Origin: an uncultured Bacteroidota bacterium
GTDB taxonomy: Bacteria > Bacteroidota > Bacteroidia > Chitinophagales > Chitinophagaceae
NCBI GenBank assembly: GCA_903933995.1
Contig: CAIZMD010000791.1
Coordinates: 1-13,473 of the forward strand
Direction of reading: 5' to 3'
Length of the DNA: 13,473 bases
The notes under the pieces are model-generated. The model was not told the DNA's origin, did not search any database, and saw nothing but the letters and a program-made list of their open reading frames with translations. Below are positions 1 to 6,463 of this stretch, piece after piece. A program made the translations under genes and the position numbers. Position 1 is the stretch's first letter; each line of letters opens with the position of its first letter.

Positions 1-894
1 AAAATGTATAAAGCAAATTTTAGATTTTTCTTTTAAGGGTAATAATGCAAATTTCTTAATGCTTTCCTCCACAAAAGGATGGGGCACTTCAGACATATTT
101 CTATTAGGCAATTCTCCACCCTTAAAAAAAGTGCCGTCAATCAATGCTAGGTCTACCAATTTTACCATTTCAACTATCTGTTCTTCCCATTTTTCCCATT
201 TGTCAATATCTGGGATAAACAATACTGATTTACGGCTTGATTGAATGATAAAACCAATAGTTTCTGAAAATTCATCGCGGTGAGGTACTAAAATTGGCGT
301 TACAGAGATTTGCTCATTCAATTGAATGGGTTGTTTGTGTTGAACAGGTTTTAAAACAATATTATTTAACTGTACCAATTGGCTCCAGGGTCCATTGTTT
401 CTTAAAAAATTATCCATTTTGGGCATGGCATACACTGGCACTTTAGATGCCCCAAGTGCTTCCCTTCCTAAAAATTGCAAGCCGGCATAATGTCCCATAT
501 GTGCGTGGCTTATAAAGATTCCTTCAGGCATTAGAAAACTGGAATGCTTTACTTCTTTTTGCATTAGGTCTAATTGGACACTTATATCCGGAGTTGCTTC
601 AAAAAGCCAATACTTATTGTTACTCACCAAACCTAAGGAAACCACATTTTTCTTGGTTTCCTTTCCTTGTTTAATGGCATTGCAACAAGCTTTTATACAA
701 CCTATTTGAGGGTATCCGCCGTCTTGTGCTACTCCAAGAATTTTCAGATAAACAGCATCTTTGGGGAATATGGCTTTTTCCGATTCTTTTGGTTGTGAAA
801 AAGATGAAAAACAAGTAAACAATAAGCCAATAAGTAAAATAGATTGGATGGAATAATGGCAATTGAAGAAATTTTTACTTTGAAAACTCATCAT
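1..894 (-). CDS. PqqB-like metallo-beta-lactamase-fold protein, exported, C-terminus cut by window edge
   Basis: The frame is open from ATG at 894 (or the next codon, ATG at 891) to base 1, giving 298 codons with no stop, so the 3' end is missing. Residues 1-34 resemble a signal peptide: a hydrophobic stretch near 19-33, then SQ. The mature part begins with LKILGVAQDGGYPQIGC (50-66) and a Cys pair at 70-71, a pattern typical of Bacteroidota PqqB-like MBL proteins. The metal motif is SHAHMGH (129-135), so the His ligands are H130, H132 and H135, with Gly where many MBL hydrolases have Asp. H205 in VPHRDEF is a further likely ligand. The last visible residues, CFIHF, match the start of the family's terminal His/Asn motif. 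True PqqB acts in the cytoplasm in PQQ synthesis; the leader and the absence of pqq genes argue for another, unknown role. The start overlaps the stop of the upstream CotH-family gene, so the two are probably co-translated. Family confidence is high; the substrate is unknown. Confidence 0.85.
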   Translation of the reverse strand, partial: MMSFQSKNFFNCHYSIQSILLIGLLFTCFSSFSQPKESEKAIFPKDAVYLKILGVAQDGGYPQIGCIKACCNAIKQGKETKKNVVSLGLVSNNKYWLFEATPDISVQLDLMQKEVKHSSFLMPEGIFISHAHMGHYAGLQFLGREALGASKVPVYAMPKMDNFLRNNGPWSQLVQLNNIVLKPVQHKQPIQLNEQISVTPILVPHRDEFSETIGFIIQSSRKSVLFIPDIDKWEKWEEQIVEMVKLVDLALIDGTFFKGGELPNRNMSEVPHPFVEESIKKFALLPLKEKSKICFIHF

Positions 895-2531
895 TTAATT
901 AGTTTGGTAATTATCTTTTCTCCTGCCCCATTTTTAATTACTAATAAATAAATGCCAGAAGATATGAAAGAAAAATTTTGGTCAATTTGATTAAGGCCTT
1001 TTATCAAAAGTTTCTTTGTAGCATAAGTCAATTTACCATTTACTTGAAATAATTCCACACTAATTTCTTGATCTTCCTTAGCAAGAATCTGAATTTTAGA
1101 ACGGCTATTGATAGGATTTGGAAAAACATTTACTTGAAGTGTTCCTGTATTAGATTCAGTCCAATTAGCTTTAATTTGTTTGGGTAAATTTTGATCAATC
1201 CAGGTTAGTCTTTGATCTAACCATACTTTCAAATAACTTATTTCTTCAGTATATGAATTTGGTATAGGATTGGGGTTAGGCCAAATATATTGACCTAAAA
1301 TGGGCCAACGTTTAAAATGCCTTTGTCTTGCTTCATCGGTTAATTGAACAATTGAATCAATTACTTGATTTAAATTAGCTGTTTTCAATACAGAAGTTCT
1401 TTGTTGAGTCCATCGCTTATGCAAATCTTTTACATAGTTACTATCTGTAAACAACTTTTCCCACCAAAACGGCACAAGACCAGCGCCATCACCAGGGCAG
1501 ACTTCATTGAATTGAAAAGCCCATCCATTCACATTGCTTCCATTACAATAATTGGCGTTTCTAAATGACAAGTCATAATCCCAAACAGGGCCCGCCTTGA
1601 TTAAGGAATTTTTGCTATCTCTATCTTTATTAAAATAACTACTTAGTCTATAGCCATCAACATTTCTACTAATTTCATTGACTATAAAATAATCCATAAA
1701 TGAATTCAAGTCTGCATATTTTCTTACGCCTATCAAAGGATCTTGAAAATTGCTACTATTCAATGCTGCTTCAAAATCATCTACTTGCTTTTTGATATAG
1801 TTTTTTTGTTGTTCAACAATATCAGTCTCTTTGGGATAAACATATGAGAAATGAGGAAAGCTTTGATTTGTTGATTTTGGTGCCGGAAAAGAAGAATACC
1901 AAGCATTTGGTTGCTTGTCCAAACTAAAAATATAGCCCCCGGTTAAAGCATCACCTTCAATATCTGATTTTTTCATTTTCACAATACCGGCTCTTCCAGG
2001 CTTGATTTTTTCCATTAACACATAAATACCCTTATAATCATTATTCAGAATCAATTCAACAAACCTACATTTAGAAGCATACCTTCCCAAGCTATTACTT
2101 ATGCTATACGCAAGTACGTTACGCATCAAGGTTTTATCTGTATATGGCGCATACAAGACCCAGTCACTTTCAGATGGCATTCCGAATAATGATTGATTAT
2201 TACTTGAACCATCTGCCAAACGCAATTCAATTCCATATGATTTCATTGGAAACATCTGTGAAGACTGCCCTCTTACTTCAATTCCAATTTTCCCGTTGTA
2301 ATGGTTAAATGCATCAGTCAAAGCATTTCTCTGTCCAGTGCCATTATAAACTATACCTAGATCTGCCGTTATTTTAGGATCATCCAAAATGGTCTGTCCA
2401 CCAGTATTAATGACCACAATGGGTAAGTTAGAACTAGTTAATAGACTTGATTGTGCAAACAGATTAACAAATAACAGCGCATGAAATACTAGTAATCCAA
2501 TTTTTTTACTAAACGAAAAATGGTACTCCAT
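891..2531 (-). CDS. Secreted CotH-family (atypical kinase fold) protein with T9SS sorting domain
   Basis: This is a 546-residue protein starting at ATG 2531. Residues 1-27 form a signal peptide (hydrophobic 11-26, then AQ). The CotH-kinase-like domain spans about 37-445. Its recognisable blocks are EVRGQSSQMFPMKSYGIEL (85-103), GIYVLMEKIK (168-177) and GPVWDYDLSF (314-323). Asp318 and Asp320 of the last block are the likely metal/ATP-site acids by family pattern. Residues about 465-546 are a Por secretion tail: VNVFPNP, then SSGIYLLVIKNG, and a basic end KLIK. This implies export by the type IX system to the surface or medium. CotH in Bacillus phosphorylates spore coat proteins; what secreted Bacteroidota members phosphorylate, if anything, is not established. 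The stop TGA (893-891) overlaps the ATG of the following PqqB-like gene, so coupled expression is likely. The upstream gap is shared with a divergent GH130 gene. Family and secretion are confident; kinase activity is inferred. Confidence 0.9.
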   Translation of the reverse strand: MEYHFSFSKKIGLLVFHALLFVNLFAQSSLLTSSNLPIVVINTGGQTILDDPKITADLGIVYNGTGQRNALTDAFNHYNGKIGIEVRGQSSQMFPMKSYGIELRLADGSSNNQSLFGMPSESDWVLYAPYTDKTLMRNVLAYSISNSLGRYASKCRFVELILNNDYKGIYVLMEKIKPGRAGIVKMKKSDIEGDALTGGYIFSLDKQPNAWYSSFPAPKSTNQSFPHFSYVYPKETDIVEQQKNYIKKQVDDFEAALNSSNFQDPLIGVRKYADLNSFMDYFIVNEISRNVDGYRLSSYFNKDRDSKNSLIKAGPVWDYDLSFRNANYCNGSNVNGWAFQFNEVCPGDGAGLVPFWWEKLFTDSNYVKDLHKRWTQQRTSVLKTANLNQVIDSIVQLTDEARQRHFKRWPILGQYIWPNPNPIPNSYTEEISYLKVWLDQRLTWIDQNLPKQIKANWTESNTGTLQVNVFPNPINSRSKIQILAKEDQEISVELFQVNGKLTYATKKLLIKGLNQIDQNFSFISSGIYLLVIKNGAGEKIITKLIK

Positions 2532-2718
2532 CTGTTTGATTATTTATGCATAAAAGGTTAGCGTCTGATTTATGACCAAGGGAGCATTTTAACTGTGAAT
2601 CTTGCAAATTCAAAGCATTATTCTATTAATTATCTCTCTTAAAACTAACCACCTTTGCTTTACTACTTAAATAATGTTTTCTTATACACATTAAACTTTC
2701 CCTATTCAAATTTAGTAA
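2532..2718. promoter_or_regulatory. Divergent intergenic region between CotH-family and GH130 genes
   Basis: This 187-bp AT-rich gap separates two divergently transcribed genes and must hold promoters for both. I found no complete Bacteroidota-type promoter (TTG about 17-23 nt before TAnnTTTG) on either strand. No strong hairpin or long repeat was seen. Confidence 0.45.
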
Positions 2719-3759
2719 ATGATATCAATAAAAAAAGAAGGTATTGTGCTTTCCAGAAGTCAATTGGAATTTGAACAAGAGGGAGTTCTAAATCCAGGAG
2801 TTATCAAAGAAGCAGACACAGTTCATATGTTTTATCGTGCCGTTGCTTTTGGAAATTATTCCACCATTGGGTATTGTAAATTCACCGGCCCCTTAACCTT
2901 GCTGGAAAGAAACAATGATCCAGTGGTGGTTCCTGAATTTGATTATGAGTCCCATGGTGTGGAAGATCCTAGAATTGTAAAAATAGAAGATACTTATTAT
3001 TTAAGCTATACTGCCTATGATGGTATTAATGCGCTTGGTGCATTAGCTATTTCTAAAGACATGGTTCATTGGGAAAAAAAGGGCGTGGTTGTTCCACAGA
3101 TTACCTATACTGAATTTCAGGATTTGGCTGGCTGTAATGTTGGCCTCAATGCAAAATATCCCAGATACAATGAACACAATAGGGTTCTTGAGCTAGATGA
3201 ATTTCAAGACAGATTACTTTGGGATAAGAATTTGATATTTTTTCCAAGAAGAATTGATGGCAAATTATTCTTCTTGCATAGAATTAAACCCGATATTCAA
3301 ATAGTTGCAGGTATATCAGAAACCAGTGATTTAACTCCTGCGTTTTGGAAAAACTATTTATTGAATTTTGATAGTTGTATTGTGCTAACGCCTAAATACC
3401 CACATGAAGTAAGTTATGTTGGTGGAGGATGCCCACCCATAGAAACAAAAGACGGCTGGTTAATCATTTACCATAGTGTACATGACACTATTAATGGATA
3501 TGTTTATTCTGCCTGCGCAGCCTTATTGGATTTAGATAATCCCCAAAAAGAAATTTGCAGACTTCCCTATCCACTTTTTATGCCAGAATTGGAATGGGAA
3601 AAAGCAGGAGAAGTAAATAATGTCTGTTTCCCAACTGGAACCGCTTTATTTGACAACCGCTTGTATATCTATTATGGGGCGGCTGATTCTAGAATTGCTG
3701 CTGCATCATTAAACTTAAATGACTTGTTAGAAGAGTTGATGAACTATACAGAAGTTTAA
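2719..3759 (+). CDS. GH130 family glycosidase (probable beta-mannoside phosphorylase type)
   Basis: A 346-residue cytoplasmic protein with no signal peptide, a normal length for the five-bladed beta-propeller GH130 family. Family landmarks in order: NPGVIK (25-30), MFYRA (37-41), GVEDPRI (80-86), YTAYDG (97-102), FFPRRIDGK (174-182), HRIKP (188-192), GGGCPP (235-240), IIYHSV (249-254) and IYYGAADS (317-324). D83 in EDPR is the expected general acid. Basic residues R85, R177, R178, K182, H188 and R189 lie where GH130 phosphorylases bind phosphate, which favours phosphorolysis of beta-mannosides over hydrolysis; this is inferred from motif placement without a structure. The ATG at 2719 is the first codon of a natural-looking N-terminus. 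The VTT membrane gene follows 54 bp later on the same strand. No mannose transporter, epimerase or SusCD pair is adjacent, so the substrate cannot be read from context. Confidence 0.88.
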   Translation: MISIKKEGIVLSRSQLEFEQEGVLNPGVIKEADTVHMFYRAVAFGNYSTIGYCKFTGPLTLLERNNDPVVVPEFDYESHGVEDPRIVKIEDTYYLSYTAYDGINALGALAISKDMVHWEKKGVVVPQITYTEFQDLAGCNVGLNAKYPRYNEHNRVLELDEFQDRLLWDKNLIFFPRRIDGKLFFLHRIKPDIQIVAGISETSDLTPAFWKNYLLNFDSCIVLTPKYPHEVSYVGGGCPPIETKDGWLIIYHSVHDTINGYVYSACAALLDLDNPQKEICRLPYPLFMPELEWEKAGEVNNVCFPTGTALFDNRLYIYYGAADSRIAAASLNLNDLLEELMNYTEV

Positions 3760-3783
3760 TTGCATTAACAGTTTACTCGAAAA

Positions 3784-3807
3784 TTATCGGTAAATTGATA
3801 CCAATAA
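3784..3807. repeat. Imperfect inverted repeat just upstream of the VTT gene
   Basis: The arms are TTAT-C-GGTA and TACC-A-ATAA around a 6-nt spacer: 9-bp arms with one mismatch. It ends 6 bp before the ATG at 3814, in the 54-bp gap after the GH130 stop. It could be an operator, or an RNA hairpin affecting initiation. No T-tract follows, so a classical terminator is unlikely. Confidence 0.45.
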
Positions 3808-3813
3808 AGGTTT

Positions 3814-4407
3814 ATGTGGTTGAAGTACCTCTATGTTTTTCTTGCCAGTGCCGCTGTAGATATTGTTCCCCTACCGCTACCGCCTGCTTTTGTGGTAATG
3901 GTATTCTTACAAATACGTTTTCAACTTGAAGTATGGCCTGTTATTATTATTGGCGTGGCTGGTTCTGTGCTTGGCAGATATATTCTTACATTATATATTC
4001 CAAAAATTGCCCACCATATTTTCAAACCTGACAAAAATGAAGACGTTCAATACCTTGGAAAAAAACTCAAAGAAAAGGGTTGGAAAAGTCAATTAGCCAT
4101 TTTGAGCTACTCCTTATTACCCTTGCCCACTACGCCTCTTTTTATTGCTGGGGGTATGGCCAATTTGAAACCTATTTATATTATTCCCGCATTCATAGTT
4201 GGCAAATTCACCAGTGATGCATTGGCAGTATTTATGGGTAAATTTGCAGCAGAACACGCCAATGAAGTTTGGAATGGCGTTGTTTCCTGGCAATCTATTA
4301 CTGGTTTGATGTTTGGATTGTTATTAGTAGCCGCGTTTTTGTTTATAGATTGGCGTAGCCTCTTAAGAGATAAACGTTTAAGATTTAATTTGAAAATCTG
4401 GAAATAA
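3814..4407 (+). CDS. VTT/DedA-like inner-membrane protein
   Basis: A 197-residue polytopic membrane protein. Hydrophobic segments lie at about 5-33, 41-62, 94-115, 121-143 and 161-179, with a charged loop at 70-92 (KPDKNEDVQYLGKKLKEKGWK) and a basic C-terminus on the likely cytoplasmic side. The proline-rich DIVPLPLPP (16-24) and the YSLLPLPTTPLFIAGGMANL stretch (99-118) resemble the two re-entrant loops of the VTT (SNARE-associated/DedA) fold. Bacterial DedA-family proteins are linked to undecaprenyl phosphate or other lipid flipping, membrane potential and drug tolerance; which of these applies here is unknown. A weak AAAGG at 3806-3810 precedes the ATG. Its TAA stop (4405-4407) directly abuts the stop of the convergent minus-strand gene at 4408, leaving no room for a separate terminator. 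Confidence 0.8.
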   Translation: MWLKYLYVFLASAAVDIVPLPLPPAFVVMVFLQIRFQLEVWPVIIIGVAGSVLGRYILTLYIPKIAHHIFKPDKNEDVQYLGKKLKEKGWKSQLAILSYSLLPLPTTPLFIAGGMANLKPIYIIPAFIVGKFTSDALAVFMGKFAAEHANEVWNGVVSWQSITGLMFGLLLVAAFLFIDWRSLLRDKRLRFNLKIWK

Positions 4408-4920
4408 TTATAATTTCTTGACCAAAATGGGATCTTCGGCTACGCCTTCAATCATCATTTTATAGCCTTCAGAAGACAGATAGATGGTAACTGCAGGTCT
4501 AAACAAATTGGTAAATACAGTACCTGTTGGATAGTCCTGTTTCCAAACATCTTGGTTTACCAATCTAAATGAACTGTTCCCGTCATACCCCTTAAAATTG
4601 CCCTCAATATTGGATTCAATCACTTCTTGCAGCTTATTAACCGCAATTAATTTCTCAATTCCCTGAATTTTCATTTTAAATTTTTTGCCTTCTTGGTAAA
4701 CTAAAATTTCAGGATTGGGATATAGAGACTTCTGGTTAATCTTATCATTTAATTCATAAAAATGAAAATTAGCTGTTTTAATTAAACCGCCTCTAGTAAG
4801 TGTAGCAGTGAGTGGTTTAAAGCTGGTTGTTGAGTCAACCAATTTCATATTGGCAGTAACTTGTGCTTTAAGAACTAGTGTTCCTAGAAGAACAAAGCTT
4901 AATAAGAGTACTTTTTTCAT
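4408..4920 (-). CDS. Small secreted protein of unknown function
   Basis: A 170-residue protein whose family I do not recognise. Residues 1-20 are a clear Sec signal peptide: MKK, a Leu/Val-rich core, and LKAQ with cleavage likely after Ala19 or Gln20. The mature part has no Cys, no transmembrane segment and no repeats, and looks like alternating beta strands. It has two visible halves: about 24-95 (FHFYELNDK, EILVYQEGKKFKMKIQGIEK) and about 100-170 (NIEGNFKGYDGNSSFRLVN, TIYLSSEGYKMMIEG). The start ATG (4920-4918) overlaps the stop of the upstream PAS histidine kinase in an ATGA, which is strong evidence of co-expression. It may be a periplasmic or outer-membrane accessory protein, but nothing in the sequence proves a link to the kinase signal. 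The gene ends against the convergent VTT gene without a spacer. Confidence 0.8.
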   Translation of the reverse strand: MKKVLLLSFVLLGTLVLKAQVTANMKLVDSTTSFKPLTATLTRGGLIKTANFHFYELNDKINQKSLYPNPEILVYQEGKKFKMKIQGIEKLIAVNKLQEVIESNIEGNFKGYDGNSSFRLVNQDVWKQDYPTGTVFTNLFRPAVTIYLSSEGYKMMIEGVAEDPILVKKL

Positions 4921-6452
4921 GGCCTATTTTTGGGCAAGGTAAAGATAAATTCGGCCCCTTTATATAAATCTGAGTGTAACCAGATTTTACCACCGTGTAT
5001 TTCAATTATTTTTTTGCAAACGGCAAGCCCGATACCCGTTCCTGTATATTCTGTAGTACTATGCAATCTATTGAACAACTCAAATACTGTTTCATGATAT
5101 TGAGGTTCTATGCCAATTCCATTGTCTTTGATACTAATTTGCCAATCATGATCCAACTCTTTTGCGCTGATTTCAATGACTAACTTTTCCTCCCCCTTGT
5201 ATTTGATAGCATTGCCAATTAGGTTTTGAAATACTTGAAGCATTTTGAAATACATGGCGTTGACAACAGGTAATTTGTCAATTTTATATTCCACATCAGT
5301 TTCTGAATGAGAGATTTCAAATAGCTGGGTAATGTCAGATGCAACCAGATTCAGATCTACTTGTGTGTATTCCTCAATTCCTTTTCCAGAACTACTATAT
5401 TCTAATAGATCTCGAATCAAGTACTTCATCCTTTCTGCTGCATTAACTGCAAAATCAATATACTTCTTGGCAGTAGGATCTACTAAATTGGTAAATTTTC
5501 TTTCAAATAATTGCAAGAAACTAGTTATTGTTCTTAATGGTTCTTGCAAATCATGTGAGGCTACAAAAGCAAAACGCTCTAGCTCTGAATTGAGTTTTGT
5601 TAATTCTTCTGTTTTATGCAATAAGTCCTCGTTGATGCGCATCAAATCCAATTCATTGGTCTTGCGCATGGTAATATCTTTGTCAACACCAATATAAGAT
5701 TTCAAATTTCCATTTTCATCAAAAACAGGGATCCCATTGGTTAACAAACAAACCTCTCTGCCATCTTTGTGAATATTCCAGTTTTCTAAATCTACAATAG
5801 CTGATTTAGTTGCAACAATGTCTTGAAAAATCAATCCCACTCTTTCCTTCTCATCAGCACGCATAAAATCAAAAGGAGATTTCCCTATAATCTCAGAAAC
5901 ATCAAATCCCAAATGACTGATAATTCTTTCAGAGCAATAGGTATAAATTCCATTAGCATCAACTTCCCAAATCCAGTCGGAAGAGGATAAAAGAATATTA
6001 TTTAATCTTGTATTAGTTTCTGCTAAAGCTAGAGCTGCTAATTTTCTTTCCGTAATTTCTTTTGAGATGAATGTAACACCTAGAATTATATCTCCATAGA
6101 TAATTGGATTTACATGCAATTCAGACCACCTGTTGATTCCTTTTTGGGGAATTAAAAAATTAAATTCTTCAACAAAAATTTCTCCATGAAGTCCTCTTTC
6201 AAAACAATTCAGAAATTTAGTTTTGAAGTCTTCAGGGAAATCAATAATATTAAAAAGATTACCTCCAATTTGAAAAGAATTGAAGCTTGTTAATTGCTGA
6301 ATAAAGTTTAAGAAATTTTGATTAGCTGCAATTAAGTTAAAGCTCTTATCAATACTATACATGAAATCCTTGCTTGAAGCAAGATAGGAATCCACTATCT
6401 GCTTTTTGAGCTCTTCATCAATGGCAATAATATTCTTATTAAAGATTTCCAA
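4917..6452 (-). CDS. Soluble PAS-PAS sensor histidine kinase
   Basis: A 511-residue kinase with no transmembrane segment or signal peptide, so it should sense an intracellular cue. PAS-1 spans about 22-137 and ends in the PAC-like GVTFISKEITERK; PAS-2 spans about 146-264 and ends in YIGVDKDITMRK. A short coiled coil (265-292) leads to HisKA, with the H-box FVASHDLQEPLR (296-307; H300 the phospho-acceptor). The HATPase shows the N-box QNLIGNAIKYK (409-419), G1 DNGIGIEP (443-450), an F-box-like FELFNRLH and G2 GTGIGLAV (471-478), so the catalytic core is intact. No receiver domain is fused and no response regulator lies in the window. The start is TTG at 6452: no ATG exists between the upstream in-frame stop and residue 31 (ATG at 6362), and starting there would cut into PAS-1. 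The gene begins 11 nt after the oxidoreductase stop and overlaps the following secreted-protein gene by 4 nt. Confidence 0.9.
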   Translation of the reverse strand: MEIFNKNIIAIDEELKKQIVDSYLASSKDFMYSIDKSFNLIAANQNFLNFIQQLTSFNSFQIGGNLFNIIDFPEDFKTKFLNCFERGLHGEIFVEEFNFLIPQKGINRWSELHVNPIIYGDIILGVTFISKEITERKLAALALAETNTRLNNILLSSSDWIWEVDANGIYTYCSERIISHLGFDVSEIIGKSPFDFMRADEKERVGLIFQDIVATKSAIVDLENWNIHKDGREVCLLTNGIPVFDENGNLKSYIGVDKDITMRKTNELDLMRINEDLLHKTEELTKLNSELERFAFVASHDLQEPLRTITSFLQLFERKFTNLVDPTAKKYIDFAVNAAERMKYLIRDLLEYSSSGKGIEEYTQVDLNLVASDITQLFEISHSETDVEYKIDKLPVVNAMYFKMLQVFQNLIGNAIKYKGEEKLVIEISAKELDHDWQISIKDNGIGIEPQYHETVFELFNRLHSTTEYTGTGIGLAVCKKIIEIHGGKIWLHSDLYKGAEFIFTLPKNRP

Positions 6453-6463
6453 ATCTGGAAGAA

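Noticed and set aside
671..862. 63-codon minus-strand open frame
   Set aside because: It is a different frame inside the PqqB-like gene, whose own frame carries the signal peptide and the GVAQDGGYPQIGC motif.
2707..2714. TAAATTTG on the minus strand as a promoter -7 box for the CotH gene
   Set aside because: It matches the TAnnTTTG consensus, but the only TTG upstream is about 11 nt away, too close for a -33 box, and the leader would be about 170 nt long.
5332..5697. 121-codon open frame on the plus strand
   Set aside because: It lies wholly antisense to the well-supported PAS histidine kinase and has no recognisable domain or composition of its own.
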